From Shewanella psychrophila (GTDB lineage Bacteria > Pseudomonadota > Gammaproteobacteria > Enterobacterales > Shewanellaceae), in NCBI RefSeq assembly GCF_002005305.1, contig NZ_CP014782.1, forward strand, positions 496,001-560,000: DNA of 64,000 bases, read 5' to 3'. Positions 35,824-45,056 of the stretch are shown piece by piece. The notes under the pieces are model-generated. The model worked only from the letters and a program-made list of their open reading frames with translations, was not told the DNA's origin and made no database searches. Numbering within the stretch: position 1 is the stretch's first letter; each line of letters begins with the position of its first letter. The translations under genes and the position numbers were made by a program.

Positions 35824-36693
35824 ATGTGGCTTAGAGTATTGCTTGCGTCAACATTATGCGTGCCTTTTTTTGCGACAGCAGAATTGCGCCATTATGTTGC
35901 CTCTCTCGATCAGTCTCAGTGGAAGCTGAGTGGCAATACGCCGATCATATGTCGTCTCGAACATGATATTCCCGCTTATGGTAAAGCGGTATTTACCAGC
36001 ACAGCAGGTAAAAACCATAACTTGACCTTCACTTTAGATATGTGGGTTAAGCCGGATCAAGTTACTCAAGCTACCTTGATGAGTATGGCACCGGCTTGGA
36101 GACCGGGGATCATGTCTAAAGAGATCACCGAACTGACCTATCAGAAATATTTCAGTGGTGAAGTGCCACGCAATGCTGCCTGGTCAATGCTTGCCGAGCT
36201 TGAACGCGGCATGGAGCCTACTTTTTACTATGCAGATTGGTATAACCAATCTAATAAGGTTGCCGTTGGCCTCTCTGCGGTAAATTTTAATCGTAATTAT
36301 AGAGATTTTAAGGCTTGTCTTGCAGGATTGTTGCCTTATAGTTTCGACGATATTGCTTTTACTGTATTGACCTATGAGTTTGGTGGTTCAGAGCTAACTC
36401 GCTTCTCCAAAGCACAAATTGCCAAAGTGCAAGAGTATCTTGCCTATGATTCTGAAGTAGAGCTGGTATTGATCGATGCTTATACAGATAGTTATGGTGG
36501 TCGCTCAAGTAATCAAAAAGTCTCAGAGCAGCGCGCAGATTCTGTGAAGAATTTCTTCTTATCGGCGGGTATCAATCAAGACCGTATCTACACCGTTGGC
36601 CATGGGGAGCGTCGTCACGTTGCCTCGAATGCAACCATAGATGAACGAGGCAGAAACAGACGAGTTGTCATTAGGATTAGTAAACCAATGTAG
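35824..36693 (+). CDS. motY: Sodium-type flagellar motor protein MotY
   Basis: This 289-residue periplasmic protein has a signal peptide (cleavage after ATA at about residue 19). It has an N-terminal domain that associates with the basal-body T-ring (WKLSGNTPIICRLEHDIP) and a C-terminal OmpA-like peptidoglycan-binding domain (DAYTDSYGGRSSNQKVSEQRA). MotY is required for stator assembly of Na+-driven polar flagella. The rnt neighbourhood supports the call. The gene has its own terminator. Confidence 0.9.
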   Translation: MWLRVLLASTLCVPFFATAELRHYVASLDQSQWKLSGNTPIICRLEHDIPAYGKAVFTSTAGKNHNLTFTLDMWVKPDQVTQATLMSMAPAWRPGIMSKEITELTYQKYFSGEVPRNAAWSMLAELERGMEPTFYYADWYNQSNKVAVGLSAVNFNRNYRDFKACLAGLLPYSFDDIAFTVLTYEFGGSELTRFSKAQIAKVQEYLAYDSEVELVLIDAYTDSYGGRSSNQKVSEQRADSVKNFFLSAGINQDRIYTVGHGERRHVASNATIDERGRNRRVVIRISKPM

Positions 36694-36751
36694 TGAATGT
36701 GTAATAGATGAAAAGAAAGGATTCTGCATACCGTTTATCTGTTAGCGATTA

Positions 36752-36778
36752 GGCCCAGCTTTTGAGCTGGGCTTTTTA
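36752..36778 (+). terminator. Terminator of motY
   Basis: GCCCAGCT / AGCTGGGC with loop TTTG, followed by TTTTTATT. Confidence 0.88.
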
Positions 36779-36820
36779 TTACCGAAATTTTGATAAGTGG
36801 GGAACTAAAGAATTCTGGGC

Positions 36821-36986
36821 AAAAAAAAGCCCGCTTAATAACTTAAGCGGGCTGCAAATAATATATTGCAATCAACAAATTGAAGGAAGGAAGTCAAGCA
36901 TAAGAACCAGGGATGAATTCACGTGTCAGACACGGGAATTAAGAGTTCTTGTTTTCATATCTGTGAAACAGATACTTCCTGAAAAC
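36821..36986 (-). ncRNA. Candidate small regulatory RNA, about 166 nt
   Basis: An orphan rho-independent terminator (AGCCCGCTTA / TAAGCGGGCT, then TTTTTTTT) sits on the minus strand with no gene feeding it. Reading upstream there is a promoter at 36993-37021: TTGTTA, exactly 17 bases, TATACT. The transcript would start near 36986. It contains two more hairpins (TATCTG-TTTCA-CAGATA, and an imperfect AATTC..CGTGT / ACACG..GAATT stem). A single-stranded C/U-rich segment CTTCCTTCCTTC lies before the terminator and is complementary to Shine-Dalgarno sequences. No reading frame is present. I do not recognise it as a known sRNA. Confidence 0.6.
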
Positions 36987-36992
36987 GAGATT

Positions 36993-37021
36993 AGTATAGG
37001 CTCAGACACTTGAACTAACAA
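36993..37021 (-). promoter_or_regulatory. Sigma-70-type promoter of the candidate sRNA
   Basis: On the minus strand TTGTTA and TATACT are separated by 17 bases, the optimal spacing. Both boxes are close to consensus and point toward the orphan terminator. Confidence 0.6.
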
Positions 37022-37319
37022 ACTAGAAAAAATACTAATTTTCATTAGAATTTATAATGTGGCTTAGTGTGATCTAGATCCATAAATGCAGTGATTAAGC
37101 TGATTTCCGCTTGGTTAAGCAAATTAACTGCATAATTCGACGGTTACTTAACTAATCCATGTTACAGGGTTATTAATATGACTAGCCCTTCAATCATTAT
37201 CCATTAAATAATCTTTCGTTGCCTCGCAAATAATTACTTGTATAGTGGCTTTCAATGCTGGGCTTAGGCTCAGGGAAAAGATAATAAGAAACACCATCAA
37301 TATTAGCAGGACAGCAAAT
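37022..37319. other. Intergenic region upstream of the oligopeptidase
   Basis: The 298 bases are AT-rich and hold the promoter for the oligopeptidase. An in-frame upstream start at 37245 exists but is rejected. Nothing else is recognisable. Confidence 0.45.
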
Positions 37320-39470
37320 ATGATATTTAAAAACAAATTGAAAAAGCAGCACCTATTAATAGCGAGTTTAGCCTTGGCGCTTATGGGGTGTCAGGCTACT
37401 CCGCAAGAATCCGAGAAAAAAGCTTCATCCGCAGCAATTGCTGGAGATACCATAGAAACCATTCATGGTGTTCAAGTTGCAGACCCTTATCGTTTTCTTG
37501 AACAAGATACAGAGCAAACCCAAGCTTGGGTGAAAACCCAGCAAGCGGAGGGTAAAGCATACCTGTCAGGCATAGACAACAAGCAAGCCGTGGTCGACCG
37601 TATTACCGAGCTGTGGAATTATGAAAAAGTCTCCGCGCCTTTCGAGCACGGTAACAACACCTTCTTTTATAGGAACGATGGTCTTCAGGCACAATCTGTG
37701 CTTTATGTGAAAGGTGCCAATGAAGATGAGAAAGTGGTATTGGATCCAAACACGCTATCGAGTGATGGTACAGTGGCTCTGTCTGGAGTCTCGGTCAGTG
37801 GTGATGGAAAGACGTTAGCTTATGGTGTGTCTAAGTCGGGTTCGGATTGGCAACAGTGGCAATTTGTCGATGTCAAAACTGGGACTAAACTCGGTGACGA
37901 GCTTAAATGGATTAAATTTTCAAAAGCCGTGTGGAACAAAGATAATAGCGGTGTGTATTATGCGCGTTATGATGCGCCAGCTGGTGGCAACTTGCTGGCC
38001 GATGTTAACTTCAATCAGAAGGTTTATTTTCATAAACTAGGAACAGAGCAGGTGAGCGATACGCTTGTTTATGAGCGTCCGCAAAATAAAGACTGGGGTT
38101 TCGGTATTGAAGTCTCGGAAGCTGGTGACTATTTACTACTTTCTATCTCTCAAGGAACAGATACCCGTAATCGCTTCTTCTATAAGTCTCTTGAGAAGCC
38201 TTCAGAAGTGGTGGAGTTGATCACAGATCTTGAAGCCGAATACAGCTTCTTGGGCAATGATAAATCGGTATTCTATTTTAAGACAGATCTCGATGCACCG
38301 AACGGTAAAGTGATTGCCATCGATGTTAATCGTAGTGACAAAGCTAACTGGCAGACTGTTATTGCCGAGTCGAGTGATCCAATCAGCAATATCGCGATTA
38401 TTAACGATCACTTGGTAGTGAGTTACTTGCATGATGTGCTCGGTAAACTATCCATTTTCAGCATGAATGGGTTAAAGCGCCAAGACGTTAATCTTCCTGG
38501 TAAAGGTAAGGTGGCAGGCCCCTACGGTAAGCGCAGTAAAGACTACTTTTATTATGTTTTTAATAGCTACGTGCAACCTAAGACTACCTACAGGTTTGAT
38601 TTTAAGACGGGAAAATCATCTCTTTACGCGGAGCCAAAGGTGTCATTCAGTCCAGATGACTATACTTCGGAGCAAGTCTTTTACACCAGTAAAGATGGTA
38701 CTCGTGTACCTATGATGATTTCATACAAGAAAGGCATGCAGAAAAATGGTGCAAACCCGACATTGCTCTATGCCTATGGTGGCTTCGCTATTTCGCTGAC
38801 GCCAAGATTCAGTCCGGCTAATATAGCTTGGATGGATATGGGCGGGATCTATGCGGTACCCAACTTAAGGGGGGGCGCCGAGTATGGTGAGAGTTGGCAT
38901 CAGGCAGGCATGCTAGATAAAAAGCAAAACGTGTTTGATGATTACTATGCGGCGGCTGAGTATTTAATCGATGAGAACTACACCAATAAAACTAAGCTTG
39001 GAGCCTATGGCCGTAGTAACGGTGGCTTGTTGATGGGAGCAGCACTGACTCAGCGTCCTGAGTTGTTTGCCGCCGTGTTGCCCGCAGTCGGAGTACTCGA
39101 CATGCTCAGGTTCCACAAGTTTACTATAGGTTGGGCTTGGACCAGTGAATATGGCAGCGCCGATGTTGCTGAGCAATTTCCAGCTTTGCTGGCTTACTCT
39201 CCATACCATAATGTGAGTGAGCGTAGTTATCCAGCGACTATGGTGATGACAGCCGATCATGACGACAGAGTGGTTCCGCTGCATAGCTTTAAGTTTGGTG
39301 CCATGATGCAGGCCAAACAGCAGGGAGATGCGCCTATCATCATGCGTATCGAGTCGAAGGCGGGTCATGGTGCTGGTAAGCCAACATCGATGAAGATCGA
39401 TGAATTTGCAGATATTTATAGCTTTCTATTTGAAAGTTTCGGTTTAAAAATACCGACAAAAGTTAATTGA
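37320..39470 (+). CDS. Prolyl oligopeptidase family serine peptidase (S9A), lipoprotein
   Basis: The start giving MIFKNKLKKQHLL is chosen because AGGA lies upstream and it begins a lipoprotein signal with lipobox LMGC. The 716-residue product has the N-terminal beta-propeller (DPYRFLEQDTEQTQAWV opening, typical of POP) and a C-terminal alpha/beta hydrolase domain. Catalytic Ser is in GRSNGG, Asp in DHDDRV and His in AGHGAG. It should cleave proline-containing peptides at the periplasmic or outer membrane face. Confidence 0.9.
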   Translation: MIFKNKLKKQHLLIASLALALMGCQATPQESEKKASSAAIAGDTIETIHGVQVADPYRFLEQDTEQTQAWVKTQQAEGKAYLSGIDNKQAVVDRITELWNYEKVSAPFEHGNNTFFYRNDGLQAQSVLYVKGANEDEKVVLDPNTLSSDGTVALSGVSVSGDGKTLAYGVSKSGSDWQQWQFVDVKTGTKLGDELKWIKFSKAVWNKDNSGVYYARYDAPAGGNLLADVNFNQKVYFHKLGTEQVSDTLVYERPQNKDWGFGIEVSEAGDYLLLSISQGTDTRNRFFYKSLEKPSEVVELITDLEAEYSFLGNDKSVFYFKTDLDAPNGKVIAIDVNRSDKANWQTVIAESSDPISNIAIINDHLVVSYLHDVLGKLSIFSMNGLKRQDVNLPGKGKVAGPYGKRSKDYFYYVFNSYVQPKTTYRFDFKTGKSSLYAEPKVSFSPDDYTSEQVFYTSKDGTRVPMMISYKKGMQKNGANPTLLYAYGGFAISLTPRFSPANIAWMDMGGIYAVPNLRGGAEYGESWHQAGMLDKKQNVFDDYYAAAEYLIDENYTNKTKLGAYGRSNGGLLMGAALTQRPELFAAVLPAVGVLDMLRFHKFTIGWAWTSEYGSADVAEQFPALLAYSPYHNVSERSYPATMVMTADHDDRVVPLHSFKFGAMMQAKQQGDAPIIMRIESKAGHGAGKPTSMKIDEFADIYSFLFESFGLKIPTKVN

Positions 39471-39496
39471 TAATCACGTAATCGTGAAATGATGAA

Positions 39497-39528
39497 GAAA
39501 AGAGGAGCCTGGCTCCTCTTTTTTATTA
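39497..39528 (+). terminator. Terminator of the oligopeptidase gene
   Basis: AAAAGAGGAG / CTCCTCTTTT with loop CCTGG, followed by TT and ATT. Confidence 0.82.
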
Positions 39529-39639
39529 ACAATTTTTTATGATTATCACCTGCTTCTGAGCATAGCAAGCATTCACAATTGCATTGGGTCTAGGTATAGT
39601 AGGCCTCTATTTTTCTTTCATGATTGGCGCGTAGAATTC

Positions 39640-40038
39640 ATGTTTCGTTGGCCTATTTCTGTCTATTACGAAGATACCGATGCCAGTGGCGTTGTTTATC
39701 ATTCAAATTATCTTAATTTTTTTGAGCGAGCTCGTACCGAATGGTTAAAGGCCATAGGGGTCAAGCAGACTGCTCTACTGGCCGATGATCTCGCCTTTGT
39801 AGTGAAAAAGGCCGAACTAAATTTTTGCCGTGCAGCTCGATTTGAGCAGAACCTTATCGTCGAAACGGTTGTCATAGACTTGAAGAAAGCATCCTTGATG
39901 TTTGAACAAAAGTTAATTGACGAGCAGGGTGTAATATATTGTGAGGCTAAAGTCTTAGTCGCCTGTATCTCTCTATCGCGCATGCGACCTCGTGCCATCC
40001 CACAAAATATAGTTCAGGAGTTTAAAGTTGGAAGCTGA
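39640..40038 (+). CDS. ybgC: Tol-Pal-associated acyl-CoA thioesterase
   Basis: This 132-residue hotdog-fold thioesterase carries YYEDTDASGVVYHSNYLNFFERAR, whose first Asp pair includes the catalytic residue. YbgC hydrolyses short acyl-CoA or acyl-ACP and is the usual first gene of the tol-pal operon. Its stop lies 11 bases inside tolQ, consistent with one transcript. Confidence 0.94.
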   Translation: MFRWPISVYYEDTDASGVVYHSNYLNFFERARTEWLKAIGVKQTALLADDLAFVVKKAELNFCRAARFEQNLIVETVVIDLKKASLMFEQKLIDEQGVIYCEAKVLVACISLSRMRPRAIPQNIVQEFKVGS

Positions 40039-40717
40039 AATTTCATTTATAGGGTTATTTTTACAAGCCAGTTTATTAGTTAAATTTGTGATGCTCACCT
40101 TGCTGAGTCTGTCTGTGATCTCTTGGGCAGTTATCATTCAACGTCGTCGTTTATTGAATGCTGCAAAGCAAAATGCACTCAAGTTTGAGGATAAATTTTG
40201 GTCTGGAGTCGATCTCAATAAACTCTACAAAGAGTTATCGTCCAGACAAGATAGCAATACTGGATTAGAAACTTTGTTTCATACCGGTTTTAAAGAATAT
40301 GCCAGATTAAGCAAGCTTAATAGCAAGGTTCCAGGGGCGGTGATGGACGGTAGTTATCGCGCCATGCGTGTATCCTTGTCTCGCGAGATGGAAAAGCTGG
40401 AAACCAACTTACCTCTGTTAGCCACAATCGGCTCTACCAGTCCGTATATCGGTCTATTCGGCACGGTTTGGGGGATCATGAATTCTTTTATCGCCTTAGG
40501 TGCGGTGGAAAATGCCACTCTAGCCATGGTGGCTCCAGGTATTGCCGAAGCCTTGATTGCGACGGCAATGGGTCTGTTTGCCGCTATTCCGGCCGTTATT
40601 GCCTATAACCGCTTCACGACTCAGGTGGACAGCGTTGAGATGTCCTATGCGAACTTCATGGAGGAGTTTTCCAGCATTTTGCATCGTCAAGCATACAGTG
40701 ACAGGGATGAAAGCTAA
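40028..40717 (+). CDS. tolQ: Tol-Pal energising membrane subunit TolQ
   Basis: This 229-residue MotA/TolQ/ExbB family protein starts with TTG, with AGGAG eight bases upstream. It has three membrane helices, with the helix 2-3 region (TIGSTSPYIGLFGTVWGIM and EALIATAMGLFAAIPAVIAYN) forming the proton path with TolR. It helps drive outer-membrane constriction during division. TAATG joins it to tolR. Confidence 0.95.
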   Translation: MEAEISFIGLFLQASLLVKFVMLTLLSLSVISWAVIIQRRRLLNAAKQNALKFEDKFWSGVDLNKLYKELSSRQDSNTGLETLFHTGFKEYARLSKLNSKVPGAVMDGSYRAMRVSLSREMEKLETNLPLLATIGSTSPYIGLFGTVWGIMNSFIALGAVENATLAMVAPGIAEALIATAMGLFAAIPAVIAYNRFTTQVDSVEMSYANFMEEFSSILHRQAYSDRDES

Positions 40718-41151
40718 TGCACCAGGGCTATCAGCGTAAACGCAGGCGCCCCGTTGCCGAGATAAATGTGGTGCCTTATATCGATGTGATGTTGGTATTA
40801 CTTATTATCTTCATGGTGACGGCGCCAATAGTTACCCAAGGCGTAAAAGTGGATCTTCCTCAAGCAACATCCGAGTCGCTTCCTGCCGACAGTAAGCCGC
40901 CGATCGTCGCCTCTATCGATGCCGATGGGGATTACTTTTTGGATGTGGGCAGTTCAAGTTCTAAGGAAACATTAGATCTTGAAGAGGTCGCGATTCGTGT
41001 GGGCGCCATTATTCAATTGGAACCCGAGCGCCCTGTAGTGGTAAAAGCCGATAGAAGCATCGCCTATGAGAAAGTGATCCAGCTAATGGTGAGCTTACAA
41101 GGTGCAGGCGTTCCTTCGGTTGGTTTGATGACAGATTCACCTGGAGAGTAG
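40717..41151 (+). CDS. tolR: Tol-Pal subunit TolR
   Basis: This 144-residue ExbD/TolR family protein has one N-terminal helix with the key Asp in VPYIDVMLVLLIIFMV and a periplasmic domain (VVVKADRSIAYEKVIQLM). It pairs with TolQ to use the proton motive force. Confidence 0.95.
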   Translation: MHQGYQRKRRRPVAEINVVPYIDVMLVLLIIFMVTAPIVTQGVKVDLPQATSESLPADSKPPIVASIDADGDYFLDVGSSSSKETLDLEEVAIRVGAIIQLEPERPVVVKADRSIAYEKVIQLMVSLQGAGVPSVGLMTDSPGE

Positions 41152-41154
41152 TCG

Positions 41155-42114
41155 GTGGCAGCTAAATCAGATTTTACGTTACCTTTAATCATTTCAGCTG
41201 GTATTCATATTGGCGTGTTAGTAATCCTCATCATGGGCGTGGATGTCTCTGAGAAGCCGAAACCTCAGCCTCAAATGAGTGCCCCGGCGATGAAGGCTGT
41301 GGTGGTCGATCAGAAATTGGTGGCTCAGCATGTCGAGAAATTAAAGGCTGAGAAAAGAGAGACAGCTCGTAAAGAGAAGGCTCGCCAGGATGAATTGGAA
41401 CGCCAAGCGACTGAGGCTCGTCAACAAAGAGAGCGCGAACAAGCTCAAATTAAGACTTTAGAACGTGAGCGTAAACAGAAAGAGGTAGAGACTAAGAATG
41501 CACTGGCAGCGGCAAAAGCGGCTCAGTTAAAGCAGAAACAAGAGAATGAGAAGGCGCAGCAGGCCGAAGCTGAACGTAAGCAGAAAGACAAAGAACGTAA
41601 GGCTTCTGAAGAAGCGGCAAAGAAGGCAGAGGCTAAACGTAAACAGGAAGAGGCTGTAGCTAAGAAAGCCGCCGATGAGCGTAAACGTAAGGCGGAGGCT
41701 GAACGAAAGCGTAAAGAGGAAGCCGATCGTAAACGTAAGGCGGAGGAGAGAGAGCGCCAACTGCAAGAGCAGATGATGCAAGATGCCTTGGCTGCTGAAC
41801 AGACCGCACTGTCTCAAACTCGTAACAGGCAGGTGATGAGTGAAGTGCAGCGCTATACCAGCATGATTAGGGCGACCATTCAGCGGAATTTAGTGGTTGA
41901 TGAGTCGATGCGCGGAAAGAGTTGTAGGGTCTTTATTCGCCTTGCTAATGATGGTTTTGTTACAGGAACTAAGATACTGTCCGGGGATTCTGTAGTATGC
42001 CGTGCGACAAAGGCTGCGATTAATAAGGCTGGGCGCCTGCCTGTATCGAGTGAACCAGACGTATATAACAAGCTCAAAGAAATTAATTTAACTGTTCAAC
42101 CGGAATTCAATTAA
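41155..42114 (+). CDS. tolA: Tol-Pal periplasm-spanning protein TolA
   Basis: The start is GTG with GGAG eight bases upstream. The 319-residue protein has one N-terminal helix (about residues 9-27), then a long Lys/Glu/Ala/Arg-rich helical domain (about 55-205, coiled coil) and a C-terminal globular domain with two Cys residues (KSCRVFIRL and SVVCRATKAA). That domain contacts TolB and Pal. The organisation is the usual TolA I-II-III. Confidence 0.93.
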   Translation: MAAKSDFTLPLIISAGIHIGVLVILIMGVDVSEKPKPQPQMSAPAMKAVVVDQKLVAQHVEKLKAEKRETARKEKARQDELERQATEARQQREREQAQIKTLERERKQKEVETKNALAAAKAAQLKQKQENEKAQQAEAERKQKDKERKASEEAAKKAEAKRKQEEAVAKKAADERKRKAEAERKRKEEADRKRKAEERERQLQEQMMQDALAAEQTALSQTRNRQVMSEVQRYTSMIRATIQRNLVVDESMRGKSCRVFIRLANDGFVTGTKILSGDSVVCRATKAAINKAGRLPVSSEPDVYNKLKEINLTVQPEFN

Positions 42115-42124
42115 TAGGGGTCCT

Positions 42125-43453
42125 ATGAAGACTTTGGGGAAATGGCTCTTTTTAAGCCTGATTATTTTAAGCTCACCAGCGAGAGCCGCGTTAGATATCG
42201 TTATTACCGAAGGCGTGGATGCTGCACGTCCCATCGCCGTAGTCCCGTTTGTTTGGCAAGGGACCGGGGTCGCGCCTGAGCAAATCTCCGATGTTGTCAT
42301 GTCGGACCTTATACGTAGTGGCACGTTTAATCCACTCGATGAATTAGGTCTTCCTCAGCGCAACATTAGTAATGTGTCTCAGTTTGTTGCTAAAGATTGG
42401 TCAAGCATCGGCGCCGAAGCGGTGGTGATGGGCTCAGTTAAGCCCTATGGTAATGATCAATATCTGGTTACTTTCGATTTAGTTGACCTGGTTAAGGCCC
42501 AAATGCAACAAAGTTCCAGTCCACAGTCTAGCAATGATTATCTTATCGATAGTCGTGAGACGGTTATCTCTGCCGCACAATTTAGACAGTATGGTCACAG
42601 GATCAGTGATTTGGTTTATGAGAAGTTGACTGGCATTCGTGGCGCATTCTTAACTCGTCTTGCTTATGTGGTTGTGAAGCATGGTGAGAAGTCTCCCTAC
42701 CAATTAATGATCTCTGATTATGATGGTCATAATGAGCAGATGTTATTACGTTCACCTGAGCCTTTGATGTCACCTTCTTGGTCTCCCGATGGTCGTAAGT
42801 TGGCTTATGTAAGCTTCGAAAATAAAAAAGCCGAAATATTTATTCAGGACATCTATACTCAGTCTCGTAGTAAGGTCACCAGCTTCAATGGTATTAATGG
42901 TGCTCCGGTCTTCTCTCCAGATGGAAAGAAGTTGGCATTAACTTTATCTAAAGATGGTCAGCCTGAAATCTATGTGGTCGATATTGCGACCAAAGCACTC
43001 AAACGCGTCACCAACCATTATGCAATCGATACCGAAGCCTCATGGTTCCCAGATGGAAAGTCTTTAATCTTCACTTCTGAACGAGGTGGTCGCCCTCAAA
43101 TCTATAAGGTGACATTAGCCACGGGCAAGGTGCAGCGCCTGACCTATGAAGGGGAGTGGAACTTAGGTGGTTCTATTGCTCCTGACGGTCGCAGTATGAT
43201 ATTCGTAAACCGTACTAACGGTAAGTATAATATCGCAAGAATGGATCTCGAAACGCGTTTTATGCAAGTACTCACGTCAACGCGTCTCGATGAGTCACCA
43301 AGTGTAGCGCCGAATGGCACTATGGTGATATATGGAACAACACATCAAGGTAAGCAGGTTTTAGGGGCAGTCTCTACGGACGGACGATTCAAAGCAAGAT
43401 TGCCTGCAGGTCAAGGGGAGGTTAAGTCTCCTTCATGGTCACCTTTTCTCTAA
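42125..43453 (+). CDS. tolB: Tol-Pal periplasmic beta-propeller TolB
   Basis: This 442-residue protein has a signal peptide (cleavage after ARA at about residue 22). An N-terminal TolB_N domain (RPIAVVPFVWQG) is followed by a six-bladed propeller with repeated SWSPDGRKLAY-type blades (PSWSPDG, PVFSPDG, ASWFPDG, GSIAPDG). TolB links TolA to Pal. AGGGG precedes the ATG. Confidence 0.96.
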   Translation: MKTLGKWLFLSLIILSSPARAALDIVITEGVDAARPIAVVPFVWQGTGVAPEQISDVVMSDLIRSGTFNPLDELGLPQRNISNVSQFVAKDWSSIGAEAVVMGSVKPYGNDQYLVTFDLVDLVKAQMQQSSSPQSSNDYLIDSRETVISAAQFRQYGHRISDLVYEKLTGIRGAFLTRLAYVVVKHGEKSPYQLMISDYDGHNEQMLLRSPEPLMSPSWSPDGRKLAYVSFENKKAEIFIQDIYTQSRSKVTSFNGINGAPVFSPDGKKLALTLSKDGQPEIYVVDIATKALKRVTNHYAIDTEASWFPDGKSLIFTSERGGRPQIYKVTLATGKVQRLTYEGEWNLGGSIAPDGRSMIFVNRTNGKYNIARMDLETRFMQVLTSTRLDESPSVAPNGTMVIYGTTHQGKQVLGAVSTDGRFKARLPAGQGEVKSPSWSPFL

Positions 43454-43488
43454 CAATTTTAACTATAAAAAATATTAAGGATTTTAAA

Positions 43489-44025
43489 ATGGATCTCAAT
43501 AAGCTGTTTAAAGCTATGTTGGTTGCACTTCCGATTATGGCACTCAGTGCTTGTAGCTCTACTTCTGAGTCTGAAACTGATGCAACTAGTTCAACATCAG
43601 GTTCAGGTAGTGAGTTAGCTACTGGTGGTGTTGAAACCGGAGGCGTAGCGCCAATTTTGACTCCTGAAGAGCAACAACGTTTAAAGTATCAGGAGCTACG
43701 TAAAGAACACATAATCTATTTTGATTTTGACCGCAGCGCAGTATCGGCTCAGTTCGCTGAAGTACTTCAAGCCCATGGTAATTATTTAGTAGAGCATCCA
43801 AACGTACGCTTGATGATCGAAGGACATGCCGATGAGCGTGGTACTCCTGAATATAATATCGCGTTAGGAGAGAGACGTGCGAAGGCCGTTGCAAAATACC
43901 TACAAGGCATGGGCGTACTGCCAAGCCAAATGAGTATTGTCAGCTATGGTGAAGAGAAGCCATTAGATATGTCTCGTACAGATGATGGTTTCGCGATTAA
44001 TCGCCGAGCTGTTTTAGTTTACTAA
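43489..44025 (+). CDS. pal: Peptidoglycan-associated lipoprotein Pal
   Basis: The start giving MDLNKLFKAM is chosen for AAGGAT upstream and a lipoprotein signal with lipobox LSAC; an upstream in-frame start lies inside tolB. The 178-residue product has a Ser/Thr/Gly-rich linker and an OmpA-like domain (IYFDFDRSAV, EGHADERGTPEYNIALGERRA). It is lipid-anchored in the outer membrane and binds peptidoglycan. Confidence 0.96.
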   Translation: MDLNKLFKAMLVALPIMALSACSSTSESETDATSSTSGSGSELATGGVETGGVAPILTPEEQQRLKYQELRKEHIIYFDFDRSAVSAQFAEVLQAHGNYLVEHPNVRLMIEGHADERGTPEYNIALGERRAKAVAKYLQGMGVLPSQMSIVSYGEEKPLDMSRTDDGFAINRRAVLVY

Positions 44026-44044
44026 TGGTTTGGTAGGTTTATCT

Positions 44045-44773
44045 ATGAAAAGAGCCGTATTAACGACGGCAATTCTTCTTAGTATAGGTGCGGCGTCTGC
44101 TGCACCTGCACCGGTGGCAGATGCTACCGGTAGTTCTACTGAAGAAAGAGTTGCACGTATAGAAAGGATCCTTCAAGCAAAGCAACAGTCAGAGTTCCAG
44201 ACTCAGCAACGCTTGGAAACGCTACAGCAGGAAGTGCTCGACCTACGTGGCTTAAATGAGCAGCAAGGTTATCAAATTGAGCAGATGCTTCAGCGTCAGC
44301 GCCAACTCTACGAAGATATCGCAAATCTATCGGCCAAGTCCGCTCAAATGCCTGTTGTCACAGCACCACAGGCTAGCTCAAGTTCTTCCTCTTCTACTTT
44401 AGGGGAAACAGCGAGTTATGAGCATGCCGTTAATCTGGTGCTTAAGCAGAGAAAGTATGACGAGGCGATCCCTGCTTTCAGGGGATTCATAAAGCAGTAC
44501 CCTGATTCTACTTATGCAGCTAACGCGAACTATTGGCTGGGACAACTCTTATATAACAAGAGTGATTTTGAACCTGCTAAGCAGGCGTTTGATACTGTAG
44601 TCAATCGCTTTAAAGACTCAAATAAGCGTGCTGATAGTTTAGTTAAGCTTGGAATGATAGCTGAAAAGGGTGGGAAGGCGTCTTCTGCGAAAGCTTACTA
44701 CCAGCAAGTTATTAAAGAGTACGCAAATAGCGCCGCAGCTCGCTTGGCACAGCAGCAATTGTCTGCTCTTTAA
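44045..44773 (+). CDS. cpoB: Cell division coordinator CpoB (YbgF)
   Basis: The start giving MKRAVLTTAI is chosen; an in-frame TTG five codons upstream overlaps the spacer. The 242-residue periplasmic protein has a signal peptide ending ASAAPA, a coiled-coil region (about residues 35-95), a Ser-rich linker, and a C-terminal TPR domain (YEHAVNLVLKQRKYDEAI and later repeats). It coordinates peptidoglycan synthesis with outer-membrane constriction and closes the Tol-Pal operon. Confidence 0.94.
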   Translation: MKRAVLTTAILLSIGAASAAPAPVADATGSSTEERVARIERILQAKQQSEFQTQQRLETLQQEVLDLRGLNEQQGYQIEQMLQRQRQLYEDIANLSAKSAQMPVVTAPQASSSSSSSTLGETASYEHAVNLVLKQRKYDEAIPAFRGFIKQYPDSTYAANANYWLGQLLYNKSDFEPAKQAFDTVVNRFKDSNKRADSLVKLGMIAEKGGKASSAKAYYQQVIKEYANSAAARLAQQQLSAL

Positions 44774-44786
44774 TCCCTATTTATTC

Positions 44787-44812
44787 AAAAAACAGACTCT
44801 TAGACTGTTTTT
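44787..44812 (+). terminator. Terminator of the tol-pal operon
   Basis: AAAACAG-A-CT / AG-A-CTGTTTTT forms a stem with one internal mismatch and a CTT loop, ending in a T-tract, 14 bases after the cpoB stop. Confidence 0.6.
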
Positions 44813-44958
44813 CATGCAAACAGCAAAAAATGTAAGAAATGCACTTGCAAGAGAAGATGAAAAAGGTATTATAGGCGCCCTCAGAGCGGCAGAGTCGCTT
44901 GAGGGTCTTGAGTTAAACAGTTTTCGAATCGTTTGACAAGAGATTTTGCTACTAAGAT

Positions 44959-45034
44959 GGGCCGTTAGCTCAGTTGGTAGAGCAGTTGGCTTTTAACCAA
45001 TTGGTCGAAGGTTCGAATCCTTCACGGCCCACCA
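44959..45034 (+). tRNA. tRNA-Lys(UUU), copy 1
   Basis: A 76-base cloverleaf with encoded CCA: acceptor GGGCCGT / ACGGCCC, D stem GCTC / GAGC, anticodon stem GTTGG / CCAAT with loop CTTTTAA (anticodon TTT), T arm GAAGG-TTCGAAT-CCTTC. A TTGACA lies 20 bases upstream, but no well-spaced -10 is clear. Confidence 0.97.
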
Positions 45035-45056
45035 TTCTCCTGGTGGAGAAGGTAGA

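Noticed and set aside
36762..37013. 83-codon plus-strand frame after motY
   Set aside because: It begins inside the motY terminator, has no ribosome-binding site, and overlaps the candidate sRNA and its promoter.
44814..44936. 40-codon frame between the tol-pal terminator and the first tRNA-Lys
   Set aside because: It has no ribosome-binding site, overlaps what should be the tRNA promoter region (TTGACA), and the product resembles no family I know.
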